64,000 nt of DNA from a virus. The DNA lies in IMG/VR virus record IMGVR_UViG_3300025141_000020, positions 62,001 through 126,000 of that record, one strand, 5' to 3'. Made by a program: the position numbers and the translations under genes. Every line of letters starts with the position of its first letter. Positions within the stretch are counted from its first letter, which is position 1. Shown one piece after another: positions 53,558-62,294 of this stretch. The notes under the pieces are model-generated. The model was not told where the DNA came from, ran no database searches, and saw only the letters and a program-made list of their open reading frames with translations.

Positions 53558-53589
53558 TTTGACTATTTAATTATTTCGTGTTATTATTT
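53558..53589 (+). promoter_or_regulatory. Host-type promoter for glycan locus
   Basis: TTTGACT, 17 nt, TATTATTT. The -35/-33 box and spacing equal those of the SSB and SNF2 promoters; the -10 box fits sigma-70 TATAAT in five of six positions. It ends 7 nt before the ATG, giving a nearly leaderless message. Confidence 0.65.
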
Positions 53590-53593
53590 TAAC

Positions 53594-54829
53594 ATGACAA
53601 ATAAAAAATATAAAATCTGTGTATTACCTTCGGATAGGACGGGAGTTTCTAAATTTCGTTCGGTAGACCCACACATATACTTACAAAAAATGTACCCAGA
53701 CGAATTCTGGGTGGATATAATATATGACCCACCATATCAAGATGATAGCTTTTGGAAACAGTTTGACTTAGTACATTATCATAGGAGTGTTGGACCTAAT
53801 CACGAATTAGCCAAAATGGTACAAAGAAAATTAACTAAGTGGGGAATTCCGCATATAATGGATTTGGATGATTATTGGTTGCCCACTTCTGACCATCCAG
53901 CTTATATGATGATTAAAGAAAGTAATTTACATAAGCATATAATGGACAACCTTAAGTTAGCTGGTCATGTAACTACCACCACTCCAGATTTTGTTACTGA
54001 GATTAAAAAGTTTAATAATAATGTATCCATATACCCCAATGGTATTGACCACAAAGAAAAGCAGTACGTTCCTAAACCCACTATTTCTGATAAAATTAGA
54101 GTTGGTTGGTTAGGTGGTTCTTCACATATAAGGGATTTGGAAATTTTAAATGGTGTTTTTGGTAGGCTTCATAGTGAACGAGCTGAGTCATTTCAAACAG
54201 TACTATGTGGTTATGATTTACGAGGGACTATGACTGAAATGGATAAAGTTACTGGAAAACAAAAACAAAGACCTATTTTACCAATTGAGTCTGTCTGGTA
54301 TAAATATGAACAGATATTCACCAACAACCACCAAAACCTATCTGAGGATTATAAGAAAGAACTAATGGAATTTAAAAAGAAATCTATAACTGGTGATTTG
54401 GATTCTGTTTATAGGAGGGTTTGGACTAAGCCTATAACGACCTACGCTTCCAACTATAACTACTTTGATGTTAGTTTGGCTCCCTTAAAAGAACATATTT
54501 TTAATAAGGTTAAGTCTCAGTTAAAGGTTATTGAGTCTGGATTTCATAAAAAAGCTTTAATCGCACAAGATTTTGGTCCTTACCAGATAGATTGTGTTAA
54601 CTTATTTGAGCGTGGTGGTAAATTAAACCCAAAAGGTAATTGTTTATTGGTTGATACAAATAAAAATCATAAGTTGTGGTATAAGTACATAAAGTACCTC
54701 ATAGATAATCCTAACGCGGTCACGGACTTAGGTGAAAAATTATACGAAACCGTGTATCCAAAATACTCACTAGAAAAAATTACAGAAACTAGAGCGGAGT
54801 TTTATAGGGAGTTAATAAAAAAATCATAA
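53594..54829 (+). CDS. Glycosyltransferase, GT-B fold (GT4-like)
   Basis: A 411-residue enzyme that would transfer a sugar from a nucleotide donor. The N-terminal Rossmann half includes VDIIYDPPYQDD, FDLVHYHRSVG and MDLDDYWLP; the linker SIYPNGID opens the C-terminal half with VGWLGGSSHIRDLEILN. The late segment LKVIESGFHKKALIAQDFGP is the GT4 donor-site helix, though the usual E-x7-E is degraded. It starts the plus-strand glycan locus under its own promoter. Acceptor unknown. Confidence 0.8.
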   Translation: MTNKKYKICVLPSDRTGVSKFRSVDPHIYLQKMYPDEFWVDIIYDPPYQDDSFWKQFDLVHYHRSVGPNHELAKMVQRKLTKWGIPHIMDLDDYWLPTSDHPAYMMIKESNLHKHIMDNLKLAGHVTTTTPDFVTEIKKFNNNVSIYPNGIDHKEKQYVPKPTISDKIRVGWLGGSSHIRDLEILNGVFGRLHSERAESFQTVLCGYDLRGTMTEMDKVTGKQKQRPILPIESVWYKYEQIFTNNHQNLSEDYKKELMEFKKKSITGDLDSVYRRVWTKPITTYASNYNYFDVSLAPLKEHIFNKVKSQLKVIESGFHKKALIAQDFGPYQIDCVNLFERGGKLNPKGNCLLVDTNKNHKLWYKYIKYLIDNPNAVTDLGEKLYETVYPKYSLEKITETRAEFYRELIKKS

Positions 54830-54845
54830 ATAAAAAAATCATAAA
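54816..54845 (+). repeat. Tandem 15-bp duplication at gene end
   Basis: TAAAAAAATCATAAA is present twice in tandem, with a partial third copy, spanning the stop codon of the first glycosyltransferase. A slippage-prone A-tract repeat; additional copies would not alter the protein because the stop lies in the first unit. Confidence 0.8.
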
Positions 54846-54854
54846 TAAAAAAAA

Positions 54855-55034
54855 ATGGCAGTAGAAATTAATATAATAGAGAATGGACCTATATTGGTCA
54901 AAGGAGAAACTACCGTAACAAAAGGTGGTGAAGAAGTAGTAGTTAGTGAAAATTATGCGTTGTGTAGATGTGGTCAATCCAAGAATCAACCAATGTGTGA
55001 TGGAGCACATAAATCATGTAATTTTAAAGGATAA
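54855..55034 (+). CDS. CDGSH-type iron-sulfur protein
   Basis: A 59-residue protein with a complete CDGSH signature, C37-R-C39-x2-S42-x3-P46-x-C48-D-G-A-H52, the mitoNEET-type site for a redox-active 2Fe-2S cluster held by three Cys and one His. The first 30 residues form the beta strands of the small barrel (INIIENGPILVKGETTVTKG). Bacterial single-CDGSH proteins of this size exist; their role in electron transfer or iron-sulfur handling is poorly known. It lies between the first glycosyltransferase and a DUF4494-like gene. CDGSH genes are rare in phages. Confidence 0.9.
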   Translation: MAVEINIIENGPILVKGETTVTKGGEEVVVSENYALCRCGQSKNQPMCDGAHKSCNFKG

Positions 55035-55038
55035 AAAT

Positions 55039-55272
55039 ATGTATTATCAAGCAATCGTTGCATTCGAAACCGGAGTTATGGATAACGAAGGAAATGCTAA
55101 AGTTAAAAAATTTAAATATATTGTAGAAGCAGAATCTCTTTTTGAGGTTAATAAAAGGTTGGCGTCATATCTATCGGAAGATACGAGAGATTCAGAAATT
55201 GTGTCAATTGTTAAAGCTCCTTTTGAGGATTTTTTACATCCTCAATTAACCCCTAAGTATTATAATCTTTAA
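55039..55272 (+). CDS. DUF4494-like small protein
   Basis: A 77-residue protein using the ATG at 55039 (MYYQAIVAFETG), 4 nt after the CDGSH stop; a longer frame starting within that gene is rejected. The pattern YQAIVAFETGVMDNEG, then KVKKFKYIVEAESLFEVNKR resembles DUF4494 proteins of Bacteroidota, small proteins of unknown function. The resemblance is by eye. Confidence 0.65.
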   Translation: MYYQAIVAFETGVMDNEGNAKVKKFKYIVEAESLFEVNKRLASYLSEDTRDSEIVSIVKAPFEDFLHPQLTPKYYNL

Positions 55273-55273
55273 T

Positions 55274-55855
55274 ATGAGTTTAAAAAAAGCGTCAACACCG
55301 TCTAATAAGTTTAATAATGAAGAAGCTATGTTTCGTCAATTAGGGATAGATGACGATATGATTAAAAAACTAGAAGAGGCGAGTTTAGATGCTGCCCGAG
55401 AAAAAGTTAAAATTAGTGTTAGGTATGTAAATACTAGCGATAATAGCGACCTTTCTTACAAGTATATTGATGATAGTGGGATGGACCTCCGAGCTAATTT
55501 AACAAATAGTTTAGTTATTAACCCAGGTGAAAGAATTTTAATTCCGACGGGGATTCATTTTGAACTACCTGAAAGTATGGAAATTCAAGTAAGACCTAGG
55601 TCTGGTTTAGCTATAAAAAATGGTATAACTGTCCTTAACACCCCAGGAACTGTAGATAGGGGTTATAATGGTGAAATTAAAGTTATTTTAATAAATTTAA
55701 GTAACGAAAAATTTACAGTAAATCATGGTGATAGAGTTGCTCAAGCTGTCATTTCTCCAGTCATATCTGGTAGGTGGTCAAAAATAATAAAAGTCGACTC
55801 GTTAAATGACTCTAGTAGAGGTGACGGTGGATTTGGTAGTACTGGAATAAATTAA
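55274..55855 (+). CDS. dut: dUTPase
   Basis: A 193-residue trimeric-type dUTP diphosphatase that keeps uracil out of DNA and supplies dUMP. All five motifs are present: DSGMDLRANL, RPRSGLA, NTPGTVDRGYNGEIKV, GDRVAQAVI and the C-terminal RGDGGFGSTG. A 45-residue helical N-terminal extension (EEAMFRQLGIDDDMIKKLEE) precedes the usual domain. It stands 1 nt after the DUF4494-like gene, as an island of nucleotide metabolism inside a glycan locus. Confidence 0.95.
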   Translation: MSLKKASTPSNKFNNEEAMFRQLGIDDDMIKKLEEASLDAAREKVKISVRYVNTSDNSDLSYKYIDDSGMDLRANLTNSLVINPGERILIPTGIHFELPESMEIQVRPRSGLAIKNGITVLNTPGTVDRGYNGEIKVILINLSNEKFTVNHGDRVAQAVISPVISGRWSKIIKVDSLNDSSRGDGGFGSTGIN

Positions 55856-55857
55856 TT

Positions 55858-57498
55858 ATGTCATTAACAGTTGTATTTAGTACAAAAAAAATAAACTTAG
55901 ATTTTGTAGAAATAATAAAGGCAACATCTGGTGTTCATAACATAGAGATACTTCCTTATGAAAACCCTGGAAAATACTCATTAACTGAAGTTTATAATAT
56001 GGGTATTAAAAAAGCTAAAAACGATATTATAATTTTTTGTCATGATGATATAAAGTTTGATACAAAAAACTGGGGTAGAAAAATATTAAAATTGTTTAAA
56101 AGGCATTCAGAATTTGGTATTATTGGTGTCGCTGGTAGTAGGTATATGCCTGAATCTGGTAAATGGTGGGAGGATTTCTCTAAAATGCATGGAGCGGTAT
56201 ACCATGAACACGAAGGAAAAAGATGGTTGTCCAGGTATTCCAACGATATAGGAAATTATTTAGATGAGGTTATTTTAGTAGACGGGTTATTTTTTGGTGT
56301 TCATAAAGATAGAATTTCACACCAATTTAATGAAGAGGTTGATGGATTTCATTTTTATGATGTTGACTTTTCTTTTTCTAATCATTTGTCTGGGACTAGA
56401 GTTGGTGTGTGTACAAATATAAAAATTACTCACTTGTCTATTGGGCAAACCAATTCTGAGTGGGAAGAAAATAGAATTATATTTGCGGAAAGATATAAGG
56501 ATTCTTTACCCTTAAAAATAAATCGTACCTTACGAAAGAACGAAAAACTAAACATACTCATTGGTTGCTTAAACTTTAATGATTATACTGGTTCTGAACT
56601 ACATGTATATGAGTTAGCTAAAGGTTTAAAAAAGTTGGGTCATAACATTACTATATGTTCTAATGTTGGTGGTGACATGAAAAATAAAGTTAACTCTTTA
56701 GGTATTCAGACTTTCCCTCTTAACGAACCACCAGGATTTAAATTAGGTGATGGGAAAACTAAGATTAATACTCCTGAAGGTGTTAAAATTCCTGCAGAGG
56801 GTCAACTATACCAAATAGAACCAATAAAATTTGACCTTATGCATCTACATCATAAGCCTATAACAGAACACTTATTAAAACTATACCCAACCACACCAAC
56901 TGTATGTACTATACATTCCGAAGTTATTGATTTAGAACACCCAGTAATAGATGGTAGGATTAAAAAATATATTTGTATACGACCAGAAATACAAAAATTT
57001 ATAACTGAGGACTTTGGTATTGCGGTAGATAAGACCAACGTAATTTATAATCCTTTTGATGTTGATAGATTTAAAACGTATCCTAAGCCAAAAACTGATA
57101 AAGAGAGGGTTTTGTTTATTGGTACGATAGATTACTTACGTCAAGAAGCTATAGAAGATTTAATAAATAAAACCAGGGAGGCTAATCAAGAACTATGGAT
57201 TGTAGGTAAAAAAAGGGAAGATTTTTTAGATGATTTAGATTTACCTCACCTTAAGTATTTTGACCCTACTTGGGATGTTGAGTCCTATATTAAACAGTGT
57301 CATTATACGGCAGGGATATTATTAGGTAGGACCACCATTGAGGGTTGGTTGTGTGGTAGAGAAGGGTGGATTTACGATGTTGATTCTAGTGGTAACATTA
57401 ATGGAGTTACTTTGAATGGGGTTCCTTCTGATATGGATAAATTTCACTCTAATAATGTTATGGATAAGATATTAACCACTTACGAAGAAATATTATAG
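55858..57498 (+). CDS. Bifunctional glycosyltransferase (GT2-like + GT-B domain)
   Basis: A 546-residue two-domain enzyme. Residues 1-215 are GT-A like: YNMGIKKAKNDIIIFCHDDI supplies the metal-binding HDDI. FGIIGVAGSRYMPESGKWWE and VDGLFFGVHKDRI follow the pattern of GT2 enzymes. Residues about 225-546 are GT-B like: LIGCLNFNDYTGSELHVYEL, then CTIHSEV, NVIYNPFDVDRFK and VLFIGTIDYLRQE. Fusion of two transferases suggests successive sugar additions to one glycan. The donor and acceptor cannot be read. Confidence 0.82.
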   Translation: MSLTVVFSTKKINLDFVEIIKATSGVHNIEILPYENPGKYSLTEVYNMGIKKAKNDIIIFCHDDIKFDTKNWGRKILKLFKRHSEFGIIGVAGSRYMPESGKWWEDFSKMHGAVYHEHEGKRWLSRYSNDIGNYLDEVILVDGLFFGVHKDRISHQFNEEVDGFHFYDVDFSFSNHLSGTRVGVCTNIKITHLSIGQTNSEWEENRIIFAERYKDSLPLKINRTLRKNEKLNILIGCLNFNDYTGSELHVYELAKGLKKLGHNITICSNVGGDMKNKVNSLGIQTFPLNEPPGFKLGDGKTKINTPEGVKIPAEGQLYQIEPIKFDLMHLHHKPITEHLLKLYPTTPTVCTIHSEVIDLEHPVIDGRIKKYICIRPEIQKFITEDFGIAVDKTNVIYNPFDVDRFKTYPKPKTDKERVLFIGTIDYLRQEAIEDLINKTREANQELWIVGKKREDFLDDLDLPHLKYFDPTWDVESYIKQCHYTAGILLGRTTIEGWLCGREGWIYDVDSSGNINGVTLNGVPSDMDKFHSNNVMDKILTTYEEIL

Positions 57499-57499
57499 T

Positions 57500-58159
57500 A
57501 TGAAATTATTAATTAAATTTCCAACTAGAGTAAGGTCTAGAAAATTTTTAAAGGTGTTAAGTAAGTATGTGCGATTACTGGACGACAAAACAACCCAAAT
57601 AATAGTATCTTGTGATGATGACGACATTTCTATGAAAGAAGAGTTTGTTACCGAGGTAATTAGTCAATACGATAATGTTGAGGTTCAGTTTAACAATAAT
57701 TCTAATAAAATAGAAGCTATAAATCATAATATGGAAAACTTGGATTTTGATGTGGTTTTACTAGCTTCTGATGATATGGTTCCTAGGGTTAAAGGGTTTG
57801 ATACAATTATAAGAGAAAAGATGTTATCTCATTATCCAGATACTGATGGTGTATTATGGTTTAATGATGGATATAAAGGAAACGAACTAAATACTTTGTG
57901 TATCTTAGGTAAAAAATATTATGAAAGGTTTGGTTACATATACAGTCCGGAATATAAGTCTGTCTGGTGTGATAATGAGTTTATGGATGTATCAAAGTTA
58001 TTGGATAAGGTAACTTATTTCGATGAGGTTATAATTAGGCATGAACATCCTGACTGGGGGTTTGGTTCTAACGATGCCATACATATGAATAATATTAAAC
58101 ATGAAAGTGCTGATAGACTTACCTACGAAAGAAGAAAACAAAAAAATTTTGGTCTATGA
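57500..58159 (+). CDS. Glycosyltransferase, GT-A fold (GT2-like)
   Basis: A 219-residue GT-A type protein: TTQIIVSCDDDDISM for the nucleotide loop, IEAINHNMENLDFDVVLLAS and DDMVPRVKGFDTIIRE carrying the DD metal site. FGYIYSPEYKSVWCDNEFMD and RHEHPDWGFGSND make up the acceptor side. The protein is compact. It follows the bifunctional enzyme by 1 nt and overlaps the next gene by 4 nt. Confidence 0.78.
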   Translation: MKLLIKFPTRVRSRKFLKVLSKYVRLLDDKTTQIIVSCDDDDISMKEEFVTEVISQYDNVEVQFNNNSNKIEAINHNMENLDFDVVLLASDDMVPRVKGFDTIIREKMLSHYPDTDGVLWFNDGYKGNELNTLCILGKKYYERFGYIYSPEYKSVWCDNEFMDVSKLLDKVTYFDEVIIRHEHPDWGFGSNDAIHMNNIKHESADRLTYERRKQKNFGL

Positions 58160-59016
58160 AACAAATATGTACAGTATCAGACATAAATTATCTCAATAAA
58201 GGATTAACATTATACGAGTCTCTTATTAAAAACACTAATGATTTTATTTTACATTACTTGTGCATAGATGAAGCTACACATAAAAAAATACTACCTTTTG
58301 CATGTTCTTCTTTAAAGGTTTATGACCTTAATGATTTGTTAAGTGGTGATAAGTTTCTAAATGACCTTAAAAGTTCAGAGTATAGTTATTTTTGTTGGTC
58401 CTTGGCTTCCTATTTTAGTAATTTCTTACTTTACGCGATAGATGAGGATATAACTTATATTGATAGTGACATTTATTTCCACAAAAGTTTAGATATTGTT
58501 TTAGATGAAATTGGGTCTAGGGATGTAGGCATTTTTAGACATCGTCAATTTCCTTTAAATTTATATAGACCTGAAGGGTTGTATAATGTTGGCGTTGTAC
58601 ATTTTAAATCAACTGAATTAGGCATTAAAACTTCTGATTGGTGGAAAGAATCGGTTTTGCATAAAAGACACCCAGAGTATGCTACTTGTGGTGACCAAAA
58701 ATATTTAGAGTATTTTCCTATATTATGTGATAAAGATTCAATATATATTGATGATAATGTGGGTCATGGTGCACCATGGCATTGGCAAACATTTGAGTTT
58801 TTAGGTGGTGGTAAAATAAAGTATGGTGGTCAGGAACAGGATTTGGTATTTACTCACTTCTCCCAATTTTCTGATGACGGTGAAACCTACATCCCATCAA
58901 AAATGCACCATATCTACACACCCCTTAAAGAATACTCAAATAACCCACAACTAAAGGCTATTTATGATGAATACCATTTAGAATTAAATAAAACAAAAAA
59001 TAAATATGGTGAATAA
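58156..59016 (+). CDS. Glycosyltransferase, GT8-like
   Basis: A 286-residue GT-A enzyme with the DxD metal motif in TYIDSDIYFHKSLD (about residues 96-109), an early CTVSDINYLNKGLTLYESL loop and the later GDQKYLEYFPILCDK, the pattern of GT8-type transferases (GDQ(D)-x-L/Y). A run NVGHGAPWHWQTFEFLGGGK supplies His residues in place of the usual metal-binding His. It overlaps its neighbours by 4 and 11 nt. Confidence 0.75.
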   Translation: MKQICTVSDINYLNKGLTLYESLIKNTNDFILHYLCIDEATHKKILPFACSSLKVYDLNDLLSGDKFLNDLKSSEYSYFCWSLASYFSNFLLYAIDEDITYIDSDIYFHKSLDIVLDEIGSRDVGIFRHRQFPLNLYRPEGLYNVGVVHFKSTELGIKTSDWWKESVLHKRHPEYATCGDQKYLEYFPILCDKDSIYIDDNVGHGAPWHWQTFEFLGGGKIKYGGQEQDLVFTHFSQFSDDGETYIPSKMHHIYTPLKEYSNNPQLKAIYDEYHLELNKTKNKYGE

Positions 59017-59743
59017 TAAAGTGGTAAAAATACCAGCTCATAAATTAAATCCTCTTCTTGATACCATACATGGTCACACATTTAGAAGTGATTTATTAAC
59101 TAAAGGTGGCTATGTTCTAGACCTAGGTTGTAATGATTTTGTATTTTCTAATTACATGCTTAGTATAGGGATGAAGGTAATCGCGTTAGACCCAATAAAA
59201 GATTTACGTATCCCTAGTAATTTTAAACATCTAGAAAATAACCCAAATTTTACATACCTACAAAGAGCTTGTGTTGGTGTTAAGAATGGCGATACCGCGA
59301 CATATTACGAATATCTCCATTGGGGGGCAAACTCTTTAGTAAATAAACCAGAGATGTTACATAGGAGTACTAATGGTGGTCATGCTAATAACCCCTATAA
59401 GGCATCATATGAAGTTCCCTTAACTACATTAACAGAATTAATGTCAGAATTTAATATACCAAAATTTGAATTTATTAAAATTGATGTTGAGGGCTCTGAA
59501 TATGGTATTCTCTCTACTTTTCCGCATGAATGCACAAAACAATTATCGGTAGAGTTCCACGCTTTTCTAGGTTTAAATCCGTCAGATGATGTTGAGGGTT
59601 ATCATGACGATTTAACTAATAATAAATTATCGTCCTATAGTCTTGAATTTGAGGACAAGGACCTGTTGGATTCTTCTGGTGGTGAGTACGGAGAGGTTTT
59701 TCAAAGAAATGATGTTTTGTATGTATTAAAAAAATATACCTAA
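59006..59743 (+). CDS. FkbM-family methyltransferase
   Basis: A 245-residue SAM-dependent enzyme. The binding loop is YVLDLGCNDFVFSNYMLSIG, the second acidic site VIALDPIKD, and the FkbM signature FEFIKIDVEGSEYGILSTFP is complete. FkbM-type enzymes O-methylate sugars and polyketides; in a glycosyltransferase operon, sugar methylation as a cap or modification is the likely role. It overlaps the previous gene by 11 nt and the next by 1 nt. Confidence 0.88.
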   Translation: MVNNKVVKIPAHKLNPLLDTIHGHTFRSDLLTKGGYVLDLGCNDFVFSNYMLSIGMKVIALDPIKDLRIPSNFKHLENNPNFTYLQRACVGVKNGDTATYYEYLHWGANSLVNKPEMLHRSTNGGHANNPYKASYEVPLTTLTELMSEFNIPKFEFIKIDVEGSEYGILSTFPHECTKQLSVEFHAFLGLNPSDDVEGYHDDLTNNKLSSYSLEFEDKDLLDSSGGEYGEVFQRNDVLYVLKKYT

Positions 59744-60627
59744 TGAAAATAGCGTTTGGAATGATAGTATTTGAAGGAGATTATGTTCTTAAACAATGTT
59801 TGGAACAGGTTTACCCGTTTGCTGAACAAATACTTATTTCTGAGGGACCTGTATCTTATTGGCAAAAGCAGGGTAGGACAACATCTTTAGATAATACTAA
59901 TAAGATTTTATCCGACTTCCCAGACCCAGATAATAAAATTAAAGTTGTGCATGGTCAATTTAATGAAAAAGATGACCAATGTAAGGCGTATATGCAATAT
60001 ATTAATGACGATATAGAGTATATATGGAATTTAGATTCTGATGAAATATATAAAACTGATGATTTAAAAAAAATAATAAGTTTTTTAGAGTCTGAGTCCC
60101 CAACTAGTGTTGGTGTTAGGAGTTGTTCTTTTTATGGTGGTTTTGATGATTATTTAACTGGTTTCGAATTAAATAGGGATAATTTTCTAAGAATATTTAG
60201 GTATGTTAAGGGTTCTACTTGGTTGACCCATAGACCACCCACAATTCAATACCCTGTAGGTTCAAATATTAGTAAACATCACATAGATAGTGAAACCCTT
60301 TATAATAAATTAGGGGTACAAATGTATCACTACTCATATACCTTCCCTGACCAAGTTTATAAAAAAGTTAATTACTATAAAGATAGTGTTAGTAAAGATA
60401 ATTGTATTGATGATTATTTTAATAGGGTTTATCTTCCGTGGGTTAATGGAGATAGAACTCGTATTGAAAAACAGTTTCTAGGGGTTCACGAATTTAAACC
60501 TCATTCAAGAGGAGAATGTTTTACATCTCCCTTTATTTTATCACACCCCGAATCTATAATTAATGATATGGAGGAATTAAAAAATAAATTTAAAAAACAA
60601 CTAAAAAAATATAAATATGTTAAGTAA
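59743..60627 (+). CDS. Glycosyltransferase, GT2-like
   Basis: A 294-residue GT-A enzyme: FGMIVFEGDYVLKQCLEQVY, then IEYIWNLDSDEIYKTDDLKK, with a DSDE metal site. The C-terminal half contains RVKGST-like RYVKGSTWLTHRPPTIQYPV and closes in a Lys-rich helix (ELKNKFKKQLKKYKYVK) that could touch acidic membrane lipid. Overlaps the next gene by 11 nt. Confidence 0.8.
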   Translation: MKIAFGMIVFEGDYVLKQCLEQVYPFAEQILISEGPVSYWQKQGRTTSLDNTNKILSDFPDPDNKIKVVHGQFNEKDDQCKAYMQYINDDIEYIWNLDSDEIYKTDDLKKIISFLESESPTSVGVRSCSFYGGFDDYLTGFELNRDNFLRIFRYVKGSTWLTHRPPTIQYPVGSNISKHHIDSETLYNKLGVQMYHYSYTFPDQVYKKVNYYKDSVSKDNCIDDYFNRVYLPWVNGDRTRIEKQFLGVHEFKPHSRGECFTSPFILSHPESIINDMEELKNKFKKQLKKYKYVK

Positions 60628-61429
60628 TGAAGAGGGTAATAATTTTATAAAGGAAAAGATTTTATCTGGTGAACCATTTATAGCTAGTAAGATGGGTGGT
60701 GTTGAGCAAAATGTAATTTTATGTAATATGAATGGTAACTATCATCATATACGTGAAATGGCTTCAACTAATGCAGGAATAACACCAGCTGACGATAACA
60801 CATTAAATTACTTCTGTGAACGATATATTGATGCGTTGGGTAAGGTTGACATATTAGGTCACATGCCATCACCACAAGAGAAACATATACTATCAACATA
60901 TGCCCCACAATCTAAATTTTCAGAGTTAAGGTTGTTAGAACCTTTTTATTTTGATAATCCTTGGAGTGAAACATTAAAAGGTAAAAAAGTGTTAGTGATA
61001 CATCCATTTGAAGACACCATATTAAAACAATTTGTTAATAGGGAAAAATTATTTGATAACGAGAAGGTGTTGCCAGATTTTACTTTACTAACCATTAAGT
61101 CTGAACAAACTAATGGTGGTGGTACCGGAAATAATAAACCATTCAAAGAATCTATGGAATTAATGGAAGATAAGATTCTTAAATCTGATTTTGATGTTGC
61201 TATTATTGGTTGTGGTGCTTATGGATTACCGTTAGCCTTAGTTTGTAAAGAGATGGGTAAACAAGCAATTCATATAGGTGGTGGGTTACAAATACTATTT
61301 GGTATTAAAGGTAAACGTTGGGATGTTCACCCGGAAATAAGTGCTATGTACAACGACTATTGGACAAGACCTATGGATAATGAAAAAACAATAAACTTCC
61401 AATCTATAGAGGGTGGTACTTATTGGTAA
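60617..61429 (+). CDS. GT-D-fold glycosyltransferase-like protein (DUF1792-like)
   Basis: A 270-residue protein resembling the GT-D (DUF1792) transferases: an early GEPFIASKMGGVEQNVI, where the family has its RFGDGE-type site, and a late FDVAIIGCGAYGLPLALVCK followed by GKQAIHIGGGLQILFGIKGK that fits the C-terminal core. DUF1792 enzymes extend glycans on bacterial adhesins. The acidic metal motif is weaker here (GG instead of DG), so activity is not certain. Confidence 0.65.
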   Translation: MLSNEEGNNFIKEKILSGEPFIASKMGGVEQNVILCNMNGNYHHIREMASTNAGITPADDNTLNYFCERYIDALGKVDILGHMPSPQEKHILSTYAPQSKFSELRLLEPFYFDNPWSETLKGKKVLVIHPFEDTILKQFVNREKLFDNEKVLPDFTLLTIKSEQTNGGGTGNNKPFKESMELMEDKILKSDFDVAIIGCGAYGLPLALVCKEMGKQAIHIGGGLQILFGIKGKRWDVHPEISAMYNDYWTRPMDNEKTINFQSIEGGTYW

Positions 61430-61441
61430 ATAAATTTTAAT

Positions 61442-62293
61442 ATGAGGAATGTCTTCTTAATAAATGTTAGTGAAAATCCGTTAGTGGTAAAAAATCAAAT
61501 AGATAATATTAAAAAATTTGTATCTAACGATGAGGTTATTGTGCTACACATATCTAATACAACTAAAGATAATTTTATTAACGACTCTAATACCCATAAT
61601 TTAGATTTCTATAATATGGAATCTGATGGTATATATGTAAACCCAACAAATATACCTACTCAACGAGGTCATTTATTGACTGATGCTTTCTTATCTAGTT
61701 TCGATTTTATAAAAGGTAGGGTGGACTTTGGTAAAGTGGTTTTAAACAGCAGTAATCAGTTATTTTTCAAACATGGGTTTAAAGAACATTTAGATAATTA
61801 TAGAGTTGGTTTATATAAAATAGAAACATTGGGTCCGTCTGGAATGTTCCCAAATGCTAAGCCGAAACCATTTATTACTAAAATATTTGGTGAGGAGAGA
61901 AAGAGTTATTGGTCATACCATGAGGGTAGTTTTTTTGATAAGGGTGATTTTGAGACTATTAGTGATTTAATCAAAGACAATAATTTTGACGGAACTAGTG
62001 AGGAACAAACAATACCCACTTTATTCCATAATCTATATAATGATAAAGACCTTAAAATCTCCCCAACATCAGTGTGGATGAATCTTTATTTGTCACTTGA
62101 TGAGATTTCAGCTATGAAACTTATATTAGATTCTGAATATGAGAAATTACGTGGATATGTACGTTACGGTTTAGCTGATAGTACTAACACCCCTCTTAGA
62201 GATGTTATGTTGTCTGGTGATTTTTTATTTGGGATTAAACGGGTTGGTAGGACTATGGATTGTCCAACCAGGTCATTCATTAACGGCTTATGA
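61442..62293 (+). CDS. Possible glycosyltransferase, unknown family
   Basis: A 283-residue protein in the glycan operon. An N-terminal sheet-like part (VFLINVSENPLVVKNQIDNI, then VIVLHISNTT) is followed by TQRGHLLTDAFLSSFDFIKG and FGKVVLNSSNQLFFKHGFKE. This is reminiscent of core-2/I-branching (GT14-type) enzymes, which have a similar N-S-S-N/D-based site, but I cannot confirm it. Stop and the next start are 1 nt apart. Confidence 0.5.
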   Translation: MRNVFLINVSENPLVVKNQIDNIKKFVSNDEVIVLHISNTTKDNFINDSNTHNLDFYNMESDGIYVNPTNIPTQRGHLLTDAFLSSFDFIKGRVDFGKVVLNSSNQLFFKHGFKEHLDNYRVGLYKIETLGPSGMFPNAKPKPFITKIFGEERKSYWSYHEGSFFDKGDFETISDLIKDNNFDGTSEEQTIPTLFHNLYNDKDLKISPTSVWMNLYLSLDEISAMKLILDSEYEKLRGYVRYGLADSTNTPLRDVMLSGDFLFGIKRVGRTMDCPTRSFINGL

Positions 62294-62294
62294 T

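Noticed and set aside
54816-54845. Tandem 15-bp repeat as a phase-variable switch of the glycosyltransferase
   Set aside because: The stop codon is inside the first unit and units are 15 bp, so copy-number change would not alter or switch the protein.
54946-55041. Longer N-terminus for the DUF4494-like gene starting inside the CDGSH gene
   Set aside because: It would overlap the CDGSH frame by about 90 nt; the ATG at 55039 right after the CDGSH stop gives a domain-like N-terminus.
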